64,000 bases of DNA from Massilia sp. Mn16-1_5 (lineage in GTDB: Bacteria > Pseudomonadota > Gammaproteobacteria > Burkholderiales > Burkholderiaceae_D): NCBI RefSeq assembly GCF_004798585.1, contig NZ_PPXQ01000002.1:248001-312000 (forward strand). The letters are read 5' to 3'. Under the pieces are notes generated by a model. That model was not told where the DNA came from and did not search any database. It saw nothing but the letters and a program-made list of their open reading frames with translations. How positions within the stretch are numbered: position 1 is the first letter of the stretch; each line of letters begins with the position of its first letter. Positions 42,714-52,463 of this stretch are shown piece after piece. A program made the translations under genes and the position numbers.

Positions 42714-43463
42714 TTATTGACCCAGAAACAGGAAAACGGTCGGTTTCTTGTGGAAGTCCGGCATCTTCCCGCCCGCCAGTTGCGCCTTCCACTTCGCCGC
42801 CGTCAGGGTGCGCACCGATTCGGTCGCCAGCGACAGGTCCGTCGCCACGCAGATCAGCGTGCCCGGCTGGCAACTCGCCACCAAGGCTTCCAGCATCTGC
42901 CCATTCCGGTAAGGCGTCTCGATCAGCAACTGCGTCTGCTTTTCCAAACGCGAACGCGCCTCCAGCTCGCGGATGCGCTTGGTGCGCGCCGCGGCGTCCG
43001 TCGGCAGGTAGCCGTTGAAGGCGAAGCTCTGGCCGTTGAGGCCGCTTGCCATCACGGCCAGCAGCAGGGAGGAGGGGCCGACCAGCGGGCGCACCGTCAC
43101 GCCATGCTGGTGCGCCAGGCGGACCAGGTCGGCGCCCGGGTCGGCCACGGCCGGCACGCCGGCTTCCGACACCAGGCCGGCATCCTCGCCGGCCAGCAGC
43201 GGCTCCAGCAATTGCGCGAGCGCGGCGGCCGGGGTGTTGACGTTGAGTTCGGCGATGCGGATCTCTTGCAGGGGTTTCGCCAGCGGGTGGTCGATCGCGA
43301 CCAGTTTCAGGAAGGCGCGTGCGGTTTTCGCGTTCTCGGCGACGAAGTAGCTCAGCTGCGAGGTGAGCGCCTGCACCTGGCCGGGCAGGACGTGGTTGAG
43401 GGCGCCGGATGCGGCGTCGGTAGGGCCAAGGGTGTTCGGAATCAGGTAAAGGGTGCCAGGCAT
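42714..43463 (-). CDS. RsmI-like SAM-dependent methyltransferase (tetrapyrrole-methylase fold)
   Basis: 249 residues. It begins MPGTLYLIPNTLG and has LVSEAGVPAVADPGADLVRLAH near residue 95 and VGPSSLLLAVMASGLNG near 128, the pattern of RsmI-type methyltransferases of the tetrapyrrole methylase superfamily. RsmI methylates the 2'-OH of C1402 in 16S rRNA. This protein differs at the N-terminus, so it may be a paralogue with another RNA target. It ends the minus-strand pair with maf, 15 bp after it. Confidence 0.8.
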   Translation of the reverse strand: MPGTLYLIPNTLGPTDAASGALNHVLPGQVQALTSQLSYFVAENAKTARAFLKLVAIDHPLAKPLQEIRIAELNVNTPAAALAQLLEPLLAGEDAGLVSEAGVPAVADPGADLVRLAHQHGVTVRPLVGPSSLLLAVMASGLNGQSFAFNGYLPTDAAARTKRIRELEARSRLEKQTQLLIETPYRNGQMLEALVASCQPGTLICVATDLSLATESVRTLTAAKWKAQLAGGKMPDFHKKPTVFLFLGQ

Positions 43464-43478
43464 AAATAAAGTAAACAG

Positions 43479-44081
43479 TTAAATACCGAAGAAGCGCACG
43501 CCGGCGCGGCGCAGCATGCCGGTCAGGGCGATCAGGGGCAGGCCGGTGAGGGCGGTGGGGTCGGAAGAATCGATGCGTTCGAGCAGGGCGATGCCCAGGC
43601 CCTCGTTCTTGGCGCTGCCGGCGCAATCGTAGGGCTGCTCGATGCGCAGGTAGGCGTCGAGCTCGGCGTCCGGCAGGTCGCGGAAACGCACGAAGACCTG
43701 GACGTTTTCCACCTGAGCCGTGCCGTCGCGGCCGTCCCACAGGCACAGTGCCGTGTGGAACACCACCTCGCGTCCGCGCATCGTTTGCAGCTGCGCCAGC
43801 GCTCGTGCGTGGTCGCCCGGCTTGCCGATCTGGGCGCCGTCCAGCGTGGCGACCTGGTCGGAGCCGATCACGAGTGCGCCCGGATGCCGCAGGGCGATCG
43901 CCTCGGCCTTGGCCCGTGCCAGGCGCAAGGCGGTGGCTTCAGGCGCTTCGCCGGGCAGGGGCGTTTCAATGATGTGCGGGGCAATCGCCTCGAAGGGCAG
44001 GTGCAGGCGTCCCAGCAGTTCGCGGCGGTAGCTGGAACTGGATGCCAGGATCAGGCGCGGCGTGGAAGAACTTGGTATCAT
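43479..44081 (-). CDS. Maf-family nucleotide pyrophosphatase (YceF type)
   Basis: 200 residues. Hallmarks are LILASSSSYRRELL at the N-terminus, the SDQVA motif at about 74-78 and KNEGLGI near the C-terminus. YceF-type Maf proteins hydrolyse m7GTP and related modified nucleotides, keeping them out of RNA. It is divergent from yceD-rpmF, a common arrangement in betaproteobacteria. Start ATG at 44081; no strong Shine-Dalgarno. Confidence 0.9.
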   Translation of the reverse strand: MIPSSSTPRLILASSSSYRRELLGRLHLPFEAIAPHIIETPLPGEAPEATALRLARAKAEAIALRHPGALVIGSDQVATLDGAQIGKPGDHARALAQLQTMRGREVVFHTALCLWDGRDGTAQVENVQVFVRFRDLPDAELDAYLRIEQPYDCAGSAKNEGLGIALLERIDSSDPTALTGLPLIALTGMLRRAGVRFFGI

Positions 44082-44228
44082 GGGCGCGCTTTAGCGTGTA
44101 TTTATTAGAAAAGCAGATAGATGAGTCATCCCGGCAAGTAAAGCTGATGGATCGGCCATCGTAGAATGCACGGCCGTCCTATGGCACAACAGATCGCAGC
44201 GCCAGGAGCCAAAAAAACGCGCAAGTCT

Positions 44229-44258
44229 TTGACTGCACGAGGATAACCCTGTTATTAT
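44229..44258 (+). promoter_or_regulatory. Promoter of yceD-rpmF
   Basis: TTGACT (44229-44234) and TATTAT (44253-44258) are separated by 18 bp, 28 bp before the yceD ATG. Confidence 0.7.
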
Positions 44259-44286
44259 CGCAGGTTTTCCGGGGACGTTTTCTGCA

Positions 44287-44784
44287 ATGAGCGCTTTTGT
44301 CATCGACGCCTTTGAGTTCTGCCGTAATAATGGCTATCGCGAAGGGGTGACCCCGGTCACGGAAATGACCCGTCTTGCCGCCGACTGCGCCAACGCCAGC
44401 GGCGAGATCGCCTGGTCGATCCAGGGCGGCACGACGCCGCAAGGCTATCCGACCATGACCTTGTCGGTGGCCGGTCCGGTTCAGCTGGTCTGCCAGCGTT
44501 GCCTGACCCCGTTTGATTACCGCATCGATTCGTCGACCCAGCTGGTACTGGGGCGCGACGACGAGGAAGCGGACCAGATCGAGGAAATCCTCGACGACGA
44601 AAGCATCGACGTGATCGTCGGCAGCCACACTGCCGACATCCGCCAGCTGCTCGAGGACGAAGCCCTGCTGGCCCTGCCGCAGGCGCCGAAGCACGAGGTT
44701 TGTCCAGACACCACGCTGCTGGATGGCCTGAAGTCTGAAAAGGTATCGCCGTTCGCCGGCTTGAAGAACCTGAAATCCGAATAA
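44287..44784 (+). CDS. yceD: YceD/DUF177 family protein
   Basis: 165 residues. The family's CQRCL motif is at about residues 62-66, and a second Cys (CPDT) lies near residue 139. A highly acidic middle (DDEEADQIEEILDDES) is typical. The family pairs with rpmF and is thought to act in 23S rRNA metabolism or ribosome assembly. rpmF follows after 165 bp. Confidence 0.93.
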   Translation: MSAFVIDAFEFCRNNGYREGVTPVTEMTRLAADCANASGEIAWSIQGGTTPQGYPTMTLSVAGPVQLVCQRCLTPFDYRIDSSTQLVLGRDDEEADQIEEILDDESIDVIVGSHTADIRQLLEDEALLALPQAPKHEVCPDTTLLDGLKSEKVSPFAGLKNLKSE

Positions 44785-44913
44785 GTTAGTAGTAAAGCAG
44801 TTGTAGTCAAACGCGCGCACAGTCGAGTATGTCAGGGCAGCGTTATTAAATATTCCGGCCATCGCGAGGTTGCCGGTGGGATACTCGATGTGCATGTTTT
44901 TGCAAATCGATTG

Positions 44914-44922
44914 TGTTAGAAT
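44914..44922 (+). promoter_or_regulatory. Extended -10 promoter before rpmF
   Basis: TGT plus TAGAAT (44917-44922), 27 bp before the rpmF ATG, giving rpmF and the downstream fatty acid genes a second promoter. Confidence 0.5.
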
Positions 44923-44949
44923 TTTAGAACTTTAGTATTAGGAGTCATC

Positions 44950-45132
44950 ATGGCAGTTCAGCAGAATAAGAAGTCCCCATCGAAGCGCGGTATGCACCGT
45001 TCGCACGATTTCCTGGTTGCCCCTAACCTGGCAGTCGAGCCGACCACCGGTGAAACCCACCTGCGTCACCACATCAGCCCGAACGGCTTCTACCGTGGTC
45101 GCAAAGTCCTGAAGACCAAGAACGACGAGTAA
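44950..45132 (+). CDS. rpmF: 50S ribosomal protein L32
   Basis: 60 residues: [20 protein letters not shown] ... with no Cys residues, so it is the zinc-free form of L32. AGGAG lies ahead of the ATG. It is in its conserved place between yceD and plsX. Confidence 0.98.
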   Translation: MAVQQNKKSPSKRGMHRSHDFLVAPNLAVEPTTGETHLRHHISPNGFYRGRKVLKTKNDE

Positions 45133-45158
45133 TCGCCGTCTTGCTTTTCTGTACCATG

Positions 45159-45200
45159 AAAGCGGTGCAACGTATGTTGAGTGCGTGGCGCCGCTTTTTA
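45159..45200 (+). terminator. Weak terminator-like hairpin after rpmF
   Basis: AAAGCGG and CCGCTTT arms with a 25-nt loop, then TTATTT. The long loop makes it weak; it may only partly separate rpmF from plsX. The remaining 120 bp to plsX hold nothing convincing. Confidence 0.4.
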
Positions 45201-45320
45201 TTTGTCCCCGGTCGCCGTAGTTTGCGCACCACCACGGTTGCTCGTCCGAACCGGCATCGCGCCTCAGAGCGCATGCATCTTGCCGCCCACCTCGTGTGAG
45301 TCGCGGTACTACCCCCACAG

Positions 45321-46346
45321 ATGACAATTAAAATATCCATCGACTGCATGGGCGGAGACCATGGTCCTTCCGTTACCATTCCTGCAGCCTTGTCCTTCCT
45401 GAAGCAACAGCCGGAAGCCGAACTGATTCTCGTCGGCCTGGAAGAAACCCTGCGCGCCGAACTGAAAAAACACAACGCCGAGAATACGCCTCGACTGTCG
45501 ATCAAGCACGCCTCCGAAGTGGTGGCGATGGACGATCCGGTCGAAGTTGCGCTGCGCCGTAAGAAAGATTCCTCGATGCGCGTCGCCGTCGAGCTGGTCA
45601 AGGAAGGCACGGCCAACGTCGCCGTTTCCGCCGGTAACACCGGCGCCCTGATGGCCGTCTCGCGCTATGTGCTCAAGACCATGGCCGGTGTCGACCGCCC
45701 GGCGATCTGCTCGATCTTGCCGAACCAGAAGAACGGCCCCACCTACATGCTCGACCTCGGCGCCAACGTCGACTGCAGCCCGCACCACCTGCACCAGTTC
45801 GCGATCATGGGCTCGGTCCTGGTCTCGGCCATGGAAGGCATCAAGAAACCGACCATCGGCCTGCTGAACGTCGGCACCGAAGAGATCAAGGGCAACGACG
45901 TCGTCAAGGAAACGGCTGTGCTGCTGCGCGCCGACCACGAGCGTGGCGCCCTGAATTTCTATGGCAACGTCGAAGGCAATGACATCTTCAAGGGCACCAC
46001 CGATATCGTCGTTTGCGACGGCTTTGTCGGCAATGTGACCCTGAAAGCCGTTGAAGGCTTGTCGCGCTTCGTGAAATCCGTGTTCAAGCAGAACGTGCTG
46101 TCGATGATGGGTGCGGTACTGGCCAGGAACTCGCTGAAGAAACTGAATCCGGAGCGCTACAACGGCGCCAGCCTGCTCGGCCTGAAGGGCCTGGTCTTCA
46201 AGAGCCATGGCGGCGCGAATGCGTATGCTTTCGAATGGGCAATCAAACGCGCTTTCGATGCGGCAAAATATAATGTACAAGAGCAGCTCTCGACGATGAT
46301 CGCCGAGTTGATGCCAGACACGCCTGACGCCCAGCGCCAGGTTTGA
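45321..46346 (+). CDS. plsX: Phosphate acyltransferase PlsX
   Basis: 341 residues. It begins [18 protein letters not shown], the family signature; [13 protein letters not shown] near residue 96 and [11 protein letters not shown] near 190 are conserved. PlsX makes acyl-phosphate from acyl-ACP, the acyl donor for PlsY in phospholipid synthesis. It heads plsX-fabHDG-acpP-fabF. No clear Shine-Dalgarno. Confidence 0.97.
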   Translation: MTIKISIDCMGGDHGPSVTIPAALSFLKQQPEAELILVGLEETLRAELKKHNAENTPRLSIKHASEVVAMDDPVEVALRRKKDSSMRVAVELVKEGTANVAVSAGNTGALMAVSRYVLKTMAGVDRPAICSILPNQKNGPTYMLDLGANVDCSPHHLHQFAIMGSVLVSAMEGIKKPTIGLLNVGTEEIKGNDVVKETAVLLRADHERGALNFYGNVEGNDIFKGTTDIVVCDGFVGNVTLKAVEGLSRFVKSVFKQNVLSMMGAVLARNSLKKLNPERYNGASLLGLKGLVFKSHGGANAYAFEWAIKRAFDAAKYNVQEQLSTMIAELMPDTPDAQRQV

Positions 46347-46374
46347 TAGACGACGGAACACGGTTGGAGATGCA

Positions 46375-47358
46375 ATGACTGTCTACAGCAAAATCATCGG
46401 CACCGGCAGCTACCTGCCGGCGCGCAGGGTCAGCAACGACGAACTGGCGGCCGAGCTCGCCACGAAGGGTATCGAGACTTCGGACGAATGGATCAGCTCG
46501 CGCAGCGGCATTTCCGCTCGCCACTATGCCGCCGCCGACCAGCAAGCCTCGGACCTCGCCGTCGAAGCGGCACTGCGCGCCCTCGAGGCGGCCGGCAAGA
46601 GCCCGGGCGACATCGACATGGTCATCGTCGCCAGCTCCACGCCGGATTTCCAGGGCAGCTTCCCCAGCACCGCCTGTGTCGTGCAGCGTAAACTCGGCAT
46701 GGCCAACCACAGCGCCGCCTTCGACGTGCAGGCCGTCTGCAGCGGCTTCGTCTACGCGGTCGCGACCGCCGACGCCTTCATCAAGGCCGGCATGCACAAG
46801 ACGGTGCTCGTGATCGGCGCCGAAGTGTTCTCGCGCATCCTGAATTTCGAAGACCGTACCACCTGCGTGCTATTCGGCGACGGCGCCGGCGCCGTGGTCA
46901 TGACGGCTTCCAGCGAGCCGGGCATCCTGGCCGCCAAGCTGCATGCCGACGGCACCCATGGCGACATCCTCTCGATTCCGCCGAACCCGGCCGGCAGCCC
47001 GGCCAGCGGCGGCTTCCTGCACATGGATGGCCAGGCCGTGTTCAAGCTGGCCGTCACCGTGCTGGAAGAGGTCGCCACCGAAGTGCTGGACGCGGCCAAG
47101 CTGTCCGCTTCCCAAGTCGACTGGCTGATCCCGCACCAGGCCAATATCCGCATCATGAAGAGCACGGCCAAGAAACTCGGGCTGCCGATCGAGCGCATGG
47201 TGGTTACCGTGGACGAGCACGGCAACACCTCGGCCGCCTCGATCCCGCTGGCGCTCGATCTTGCCGTGCGCGACGGTCGCATCAAAGCAGGCGACAATAT
47301 CCTGATGGAAGGTGTCGGCGGCGGCTTCACCTGGGGCGCCGTCCTCGCCCGCATGTAA
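46375..47358 (+). CDS. fabH: 3-oxoacyl-ACP synthase III
   Basis: 327 residues. The active-site Cys122 is in AVCSGFVYA; the His and Asn of the catalytic triad are in HQANIRIM near residue 255 and GNTSAAS near 283. FabH condenses acetyl-CoA with malonyl-ACP to start fatty acid synthesis. A GGAG site precedes the ATG, 28 bp after plsX. Confidence 0.97.
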   Translation: MTVYSKIIGTGSYLPARRVSNDELAAELATKGIETSDEWISSRSGISARHYAAADQQASDLAVEAALRALEAAGKSPGDIDMVIVASSTPDFQGSFPSTACVVQRKLGMANHSAAFDVQAVCSGFVYAVATADAFIKAGMHKTVLVIGAEVFSRILNFEDRTTCVLFGDGAGAVVMTASSEPGILAAKLHADGTHGDILSIPPNPAGSPASGGFLHMDGQAVFKLAVTVLEEVATEVLDAAKLSASQVDWLIPHQANIRIMKSTAKKLGLPIERMVVTVDEHGNTSAASIPLALDLAVRDGRIKAGDNILMEGVGGGFTWGAVLARM

Positions 47359-47375
47359 TCACAAGGAATAACAAG

Positions 47376-48314
47376 ATGAGCAAATTCGCATTTCTGTTCA
47401 CCGGCCAGGGCGCGCAAGCGGTCGGCATGCTGAACGGTTTCGCCGGCAATGCCGTGGTCGAACAAACCGTCGCCGAGGCGTCGGACGCCCTGGGCATGGA
47501 CATCGGCAAGCTGATCGCCGAAGGCCCGAAGGAAGACCTCGATCTCACCACCAACACCCAGCCGGTCATGCTGACCGCCGCCGTCGCCGTCTACCGCGCC
47601 TGGATCGCGGCCGGCGGCCCGGTGCCGAGCGTCGTTGCCGGCCATAGCCTGGGCGAATACTCGGCCCTGGTCGCCGCCGGTGTGATCGATTTCAAGGATG
47701 CGGTGCCGCTGGTGCGTTTCCGCGCCCAGTCGATGCAGGAAGCGGTGCCGGTCGGGCAGGGCGGCATGGCCGTCGTGCTGGGTCTGACCGCCGACGACGT
47801 GCGCGCAGTATGTGCACAAGCGGCAGAGGGTGAAGTGGTCGAGGCCGTGAACTTCAACGAGCCGACCCAGATCGTGATCGCCGGGCATGCCGGCGCCATC
47901 GACCGCGCCTGCGAGATCGCCAAGGCCAAGGGCGCCAAGCGCGCCATGAAGCTGGCCGTGTCGGCGCCGTTCCACTCCTCGCTGTTGAAACCCGCCTCGG
48001 ACCGCCTGCGCGAGTACATGGCGAACATCACCTTCCACGCGCCACGTATCGATTTGATCAACAACGTCGATGTGGCTATCCTGAATGAGCCGGAGGCGAT
48101 CAAGGATGCCCTGGTGCGCCAGGCGGCCGGCGCCGTGCGCTGGGTCGAGACGATGCAGAAGATGGCGGCCGAGGGTGTCACCCAGGTCATCGAATGCGCA
48201 CCGAGCAAGACCCTGATCGGCATGGCGAAACGCATCGATCCGGTGCTGGTGGGCGAGGCCCTGACGGACCAGGCTGCGCTCGAGCGCGTGCTGGCCAGTA
48301 TCAAAGGCGCCTGA
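47376..48314 (+). CDS. fabD: Malonyl-CoA-ACP transacylase
   Basis: 312 residues. FLFTGQGAQ at the N-terminus, nucleophile Ser91 in GHSLGEYSAL and the catalytic His in APFHSSLL near residue 200. It loads malonate on AcpP. It is 17 bp after fabH with an AAGGAAT-type ribosome site. Confidence 0.97.
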   Translation: MSKFAFLFTGQGAQAVGMLNGFAGNAVVEQTVAEASDALGMDIGKLIAEGPKEDLDLTTNTQPVMLTAAVAVYRAWIAAGGPVPSVVAGHSLGEYSALVAAGVIDFKDAVPLVRFRAQSMQEAVPVGQGGMAVVLGLTADDVRAVCAQAAEGEVVEAVNFNEPTQIVIAGHAGAIDRACEIAKAKGAKRAMKLAVSAPFHSSLLKPASDRLREYMANITFHAPRIDLINNVDVAILNEPEAIKDALVRQAAGAVRWVETMQKMAAEGVTQVIECAPSKTLIGMAKRIDPVLVGEALTDQAALERVLASIKGA

Positions 48315-48343
48315 GCTTAGGCCCGTTTTAAAAAAGGAAAAGA

Positions 48344-49081
48344 ATGAATCTGGAGAACCAAGTCGCTCTCGTCACCGGTGCCTCACGCGGCATCGGCAAG
48401 GCCATCGCCCTCGAGCTGGCCCGCCAGGGCGCGAAAGTCGTCGGCACCGCCACCAGCGAATCCGGCGCGCAAGCAATCACCGCCTACCTGTCCGAATTCG
48501 GCGGGCAGGGCATGGTCCTGAACGTGACCGACGCGGAAAACTGCACGGCCGTCATCGACGCCGTGCAGAAGAACGTCGGCAGCATCGCTATCCTTGTCAA
48601 CAATGCCGGCATCACCCAGGACAACCTGGCCATGCGCATGAAGGACGAGGAGTGGGACAGCGTGATCGCGACCAACCTCACCGCCGTCGGCCGCCTCTCG
48701 CGCGCCGTGCTGCGCGGCATGATGAAGGCCAAGCACGGCCGCATCATCAACATCACTTCCGTCGTCGGCTCTTCGGGCAATCCGGGCCAGATGAACTACG
48801 CGGCCGCCAAGGCCGGCGTGGCCGGAATGACCCGTGCGCTGGCACGCGAAATCGGCAGCCGCAACATCACTGTCAATTGCGTCGCCCCCGGCTTCATCGA
48901 CACCGACATGACCAAGGCACTGGGCGAAGGCCAGCACGAAGCCCTGTTGACCCAGATTCCGCTGGGCCGGCTCGGCCAGCCGGAAGACATCGCCCATGCG
49001 GTGGCCTTCCTGGCCGGTCCGACCGCTTCCTACGTCACCGGTACCACGCTGCACGTAAATGGCGGCATGTACATGAATTAA
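48344..49081 (+). CDS. fabG: 3-oxoacyl-ACP reductase
   Basis: 245 residues, a short-chain dehydrogenase. The nucleotide loop is TGASRGIG near residue 12, NNAG is near 87, and the catalytic Tyr and Lys lie in YAAAKAG near residue 150. It reduces 3-oxoacyl-ACP with NADPH. AAAGGAAAAG precedes the ATG. Confidence 0.97.
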   Translation: MNLENQVALVTGASRGIGKAIALELARQGAKVVGTATSESGAQAITAYLSEFGGQGMVLNVTDAENCTAVIDAVQKNVGSIAILVNNAGITQDNLAMRMKDEEWDSVIATNLTAVGRLSRAVLRGMMKAKHGRIINITSVVGSSGNPGQMNYAAAKAGVAGMTRALAREIGSRNITVNCVAPGFIDTDMTKALGEGQHEALLTQIPLGRLGQPEDIAHAVAFLAGPTASYVTGTTLHVNGGMYMN

Positions 49082-49261
49082 GCGAAATCTGCCGCCACGG
49101 GGCATACGTTTGGAAAGCGCCCTATTTACATCGCGGCAGAATCTCATCTTTTAGCAGGAGTTTCGGCTGAATTAGCGTCAGACGCCGAAAATAGTTTTTC
49201 AGCGCGCAAACCTGATAAAATGCGCGCACTTTCCGCAACACATACCTAATGGAGCCATAAC

Positions 49262-49501
49262 ATGTCGGATATCGAACAACGCGTTAAAAAAATCGTCGCT
49301 GAGCAACTGGGTGTTGCAGAAGCCGACATCAAAATCGAGTCCTCGTTCGTTGACGACCTCGGCGCTGATTCCCTGGACACCGTCGAACTGGTGATGGCCC
49401 TGGAAGACGAGTTCGAAATGGAAATCCCTGACGAGCAGGCCGAGAAAATCACCACCGTCAAGCAAGCGATCGACTACGCGACCGCGCACGTCAAGGCCTA
49501 A
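49262..49501 (+). CDS. acpP: Acyl carrier protein
   Basis: 79 residues, acidic, with phosphopantetheine site Ser37 in [11 protein letters not shown] -10-like TAAAAT at 49216-49221 in the 180-bp gap after fabG suggests a separate promoter, as is common for this abundant protein; no good -35 was found. The holo form is made by AcpS, encoded at 61396. Confidence 0.98.
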   Translation: MSDIEQRVKKIVAEQLGVAEADIKIESSFVDDLGADSLDTVELVMALEDEFEMEIPDEQAEKITTVKQAIDYATAHVKA

Positions 49502-49537
49502 GCGGGCCTAAGCTGTTTTAGTTTTCGGGAGAATCGC

Positions 49538-50785
49538 TTGAGCCGTTCACGCAACCGCCGCGTTGTCATTACCGGCCTGGGCTGCGTTTCCCCCATCGGC
49601 AACAATATCGCCGATGCGTGGAGCGCAGCGCTGGCCGGCAAGTCGGGCATTGCCAACATCACCAGGTTCGATGCTACGCCGTTTTCGACCCGCTTTGCCG
49701 GCGAGGTCAAGGGTTTCAATATCGAGGATTACATCCCCGCCAAGGAAGCCCGCAACATGGATACCTTCATCCATTTCGGCATGGCAGCGGGTATCGAAGC
49801 CCTGCAGGATTCGGGCATTGAAGTCACCGAAGAGAATGCCGACCGTATCGGCGTGATCGTCGGTTCCGGCATTGGCGGCTTGCCGCGCATCGAAGAGCAG
49901 AAGGACGAGTACGACAAGCGCGGCCCGCGCCGCATTTCGCCGTTCTTCGTGCCTGCGTCGATCATCAACATGATCTCGGGCGACCTCTCGATCAAATTCG
50001 GGTTGCGCGGTCCGAACCTGGCCATCGTCACGGCCTGCACCACCGGCCTGCACTGCATCGGCGCGGCCGGCCGCCTGATCGAATACGGCGACGCCGACGT
50101 GATGATCGCCGGCGGTGCCGAGTCGACCATCTCGCCGCTGGGCCTGGGCGGTTTCGCCTCGGCGCGCGCGCTGTCCTCGCGCAACGAGGATCCGGCGACC
50201 GCGTCGCGTCCCTGGGACCGCGACCGCGACGGCTTCGTGCTGGGCGAGGGCGCCGGTGTCATGGTGCTGGAAGAGTACGAGCACGCCAAGGCGCGCGGCG
50301 CGAAGATCTACGCCGAGCTGCTGGGCTTTGGCATGAGCGCGGACGCCAACCACATTACTGCGCCGATGGAAGACGGCAGCGGCGCGAGCCGTTGCATGGT
50401 GTCGGCCATGAGCAATGCCGGGATTAATCCTGACCAGGTGCACTACGTCAACGCACACGGCACCTCGACGCCGCTGGGCGACCTGGCCGAAGTGCAGGGC
50501 ATCAAGCGCACCTTCGGCGATCACGCGCAGAAGCTGGTGGTCAACTCGACCAAGTCGATGACCGGCCACCTGCTGGGCGGCGCCGGCGGCCTCGAGTCCG
50601 TGTTCACGGTGCTGGCGATCCACAACCAGGTCTCGCCGCCGACGATCAACCTGTTCAACCAGGATCCGGCCTGCGATCTCGATTTCGTGGCGAACACCGC
50701 CCGCGACATGCAGATCGACTACGCCGTGAAGAACTCGTTCGGCTTCGGCGGTACCAACGGTACCCTCGTCTTCGCCAAGGTTTAA
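49538..50785 (+). CDS. fabF: 3-oxoacyl-ACP synthase II
   Basis: 415 residues from a TTG start preceded by CGGGAG; no ATG or GTG lies nearby in frame. Catalytic Cys167 in TACTTGLH, His in [11 protein letters not shown] near 308 and His in [14 protein letters not shown] near 345. It elongates acyl-ACP, including the temperature-sensitive C16:1 to C18:1 step. 36 bp after acpP. Confidence 0.97.
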   Translation: MSRSRNRRVVITGLGCVSPIGNNIADAWSAALAGKSGIANITRFDATPFSTRFAGEVKGFNIEDYIPAKEARNMDTFIHFGMAAGIEALQDSGIEVTEENADRIGVIVGSGIGGLPRIEEQKDEYDKRGPRRISPFFVPASIINMISGDLSIKFGLRGPNLAIVTACTTGLHCIGAAGRLIEYGDADVMIAGGAESTISPLGLGGFASARALSSRNEDPATASRPWDRDRDGFVLGEGAGVMVLEEYEHAKARGAKIYAELLGFGMSADANHITAPMEDGSGASRCMVSAMSNAGINPDQVHYVNAHGTSTPLGDLAEVQGIKRTFGDHAQKLVVNSTKSMTGHLLGGAGGLESVFTVLAIHNQVSPPTINLFNQDPACDLDFVANTARDMQIDYAVKNSFGFGGTNGTLVFAKV

Positions 50786-50806
50786 TAGTTCATATTGAAC
50801 CTGCCG

Positions 50807-50834
50807 CGCCCGGTAGTGTCTAAACTACCGGGCG
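50807..50834 (+). terminator. Strong hairpin after fabF without T-tract
   Basis: CGCCCGGTAGT / ACTACCGGGCG, an 11-bp perfect stem with a 6-nt loop, 22 bp after the fabF stop. Without a T-run it is not a classical terminator; it may protect the mRNA 3' end or cause pausing. Confidence 0.5.
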
Positions 50835-50892
50835 CCTGACCCTGCCGCACCCCGCGCGCGGCAGGCGTTCCGTTTCACTTTCCCCTCATCCG

Positions 50893-51381
50893 ATGTCCCT
50901 TGCCGTGTCCGCACGTGTTGCGCCCTCGCGCCGTTTGCGCGCGGGCCTGCTGCTGTTCGCGCTGGCACAGCTGTGCGCCGCGCTGACGGTCGGCCTGGTG
51001 TTGCCGGAGCGCGTCGCCGGTGCCCCTTTTTGCGCGGCTTTTTTCCTCCTTGCAGCGCTCTTCTTGCTGCACGGATGGGCGGGTGCGACTAAGACGCACC
51101 AGATTGATGTATCTGGAACCGGCAGCATCCGCCTGACGGTACAACAGGAGATGGAAGCCGATCCGCTGGCCTCCAACGGATTCGTGGTCACGCTGTTGCC
51201 CGCAACCCTGGTCTGGCCTGCGCTGCTCCTGCTGCACCTGGCCGACGAGGAGGGTGCGACCCACATCGTGCCGGTACTGCGCGACAGTCTTGCGCCGCCT
51301 GAATACCGGGCGCTGCGCGTGGCGATCGGCACCTTGTGCCGCCGCCCTGAACACGCGGCAACGGCGAACGAAATACTTTGA
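50893..51381 (+). CDS. YgfX-like membrane protein
   Basis: 162 residues. Two adjacent membrane helices (about 17-40 and 43-62) are followed by a soluble part in which a short strand-rich segment (SIRLTVQQEMEADP) precedes a hydrophobic LLPATLVWPALLLLHL. The layout and its place before rpoE fit the YgfX (CptA-type) family, whose E. coli member lies beside SdhE. The sequence itself is only weakly diagnostic. The sigma-E-like promoter for rpoE begins within its last codon. Confidence 0.65.
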   Translation: MSLAVSARVAPSRRLRAGLLLFALAQLCAALTVGLVLPERVAGAPFCAAFFLLAALFLLHGWAGATKTHQIDVSGTGSIRLTVQQEMEADPLASNGFVVTLLPATLVWPALLLLHLADEEGATHIVPVLRDSLAPPEYRALRVAIGTLCRRPEHAATANEIL

Positions 51382-51406
51382 ACTTATTGCAGTCGGCCAA
51401 CTCTTA
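51380..51406 (+). promoter_or_regulatory. Sigma-E-type promoter of rpoE
   Basis: GAACTT (51380-51385) and TCTTA (51402-51406) with a 16-bp spacer match the sigma-E consensus GGAACTT-N16-TCTGA. It overlaps the stop of the YgfX-like gene and lies 55 bp before the rpoE start, so rpoE is probably self-activated. Confidence 0.7.
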
Positions 51407-51460
51407 AGCTTGGAGGGAGATGCGATCCTCCGGCCGGCGCAGCCTTAATGGACACGGTCA

Positions 51461-52063
51461 GTGACGACAGAACGCGAGGGTGATCAACTGCTGGTCGAAC
51501 GCGTCCAGGCCGGTGACAGGCAGGCGTTCGATTTGCTGGTGGCAAAGTATCAGCGCAGACTGATGCGTCTGGTGTCGCGCCTCGTGCACGATCCGGCGGA
51601 AGCCGAGGACGTGGTGCAGGAAACGTTTATCAAGGCTTTTCGCGCCTTGCGCCATTTCCGCGGAGAGTCCGCGTTTTATACCTGGCTATATCGAATTGGA
51701 ATCAACACGGCAAAGAATTATCTCGTCACACAAGGCAGGCGCGCACCGACCTCTACCGAGGCAGATACGGAACGTGCTGAAGGGTTTGACGATGCGGACA
51801 GCTTGCGCGATATTAATACACCGGAATCGGTGTTAGCGAGCAAGCAGATTGCCTATACGGTCAATGCGGCCATGGAAGCACTGCCGCTGGAATTGCGGAC
51901 GGCGATCGTCCTGCGCGAAATCGAGGGTTTGAGCTACGAAGAAATCTCCGAAGTGATGGCCTGTCCAATCGGGACGGTGCGCAGCAGGATTTTCCGCGCA
52001 CGAGAGGTCATTGCCGAAAAATTGAAGCCTTTGCTCGATTTTCCGGCCGATAAACGTCGGTAG
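51461..52063 (+). CDS. rpoE: RNA polymerase sigma factor RpoE
   Basis: 200 residues from a GTG start. Region 2 reads FDLLVAKYQRRLMRLVSRLV ... AEDVVQETFIKAFRAL and region 4 LPLELRTAIVLREIEGLSYEE plus GTVRSRIFRARE, matching the ECF sigma-E group that responds to envelope stress. No ATG is in frame nearby; GGACAC lies ahead as a poor ribosome site. rseA follows after 100 bp, and a sigma-E-type promoter lies upstream. Confidence 0.96.
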   Translation: MTTEREGDQLLVERVQAGDRQAFDLLVAKYQRRLMRLVSRLVHDPAEAEDVVQETFIKAFRALRHFRGESAFYTWLYRIGINTAKNYLVTQGRRAPTSTEADTERAEGFDDADSLRDINTPESVLASKQIAYTVNAAMEALPLELRTAIVLREIEGLSYEEISEVMACPIGTVRSRIFRAREVIAEKLKPLLDFPADKRR

Positions 52064-52163
52064 CTAGCGTTATCGCATTAACTGAATCCTGCCAGCCTGA
52101 TAGAGGGCTGGGCAGGCTACCCAACCTGGGACTATCTGGATTACCTGGCTACTGGAACCGCCG

Positions 52164-52463
52164 ATGGAAACGAACAAAAAAAACCGCGAACGTATTTCCG
52201 CCTTGTGCGACGACGCGTTGCCGAAAGACGATCATGAGCTCGCCTGCGCAGCCCTCGGCACGGCCGACGGGCAATCAGCGTGGGAAGTGTACCACCTGAT
52301 CGGCGATGTGCTGCGCACGGGAGAGTCTGCCGACCTGTCGCCCGGCTTCGCGGCACGCCTGAGCGCGCGCCTGGCAAGCGAACCGATGCACCCGCGCCGC
52401 ACCACGGCCGAGCTCGAGACCGCCAAGATGGCGGTTCCGGTGGCGCCGACCCTGTCGTCCTGA
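52164..52463 (+). CDS. rseA: Short RseA-like anti-sigma-E factor without membrane segment
   Basis: 99 residues. The sequence ISALCDDALPKDD ... WEVYHLIGDVLR ... ARLASEP aligns with the N-terminal sigma-binding domain of E. coli RseA, so binding to RpoE is very likely. E. coli RseA and P. aeruginosa MucA continue with a membrane helix at about residue 100 and a periplasmic part that receives the DegS cut. Here the protein stops at residue 99 with VPVAPTLSS. The next 180 bp in other frames show no hydrophobic stretch that a frameshift could have cut off. It would be a soluble anti-sigma factor. No rseB follows. Confidence 0.82.
   Translation: METNKKNRERISALCDDALPKDDHELACAALGTADGQSAWEVYHLIGDVLRTGESADLSPGFAARLSARLASEPMHPRRTTAELETAKMAVPVAPTLSS

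Noticed and set aside
45156..45299. 47-codon Arg-rich frame between rpmF and plsX
   Set aside because: No ribosome site, and it overlaps a terminator-like hairpin. Possibly a chance frame.
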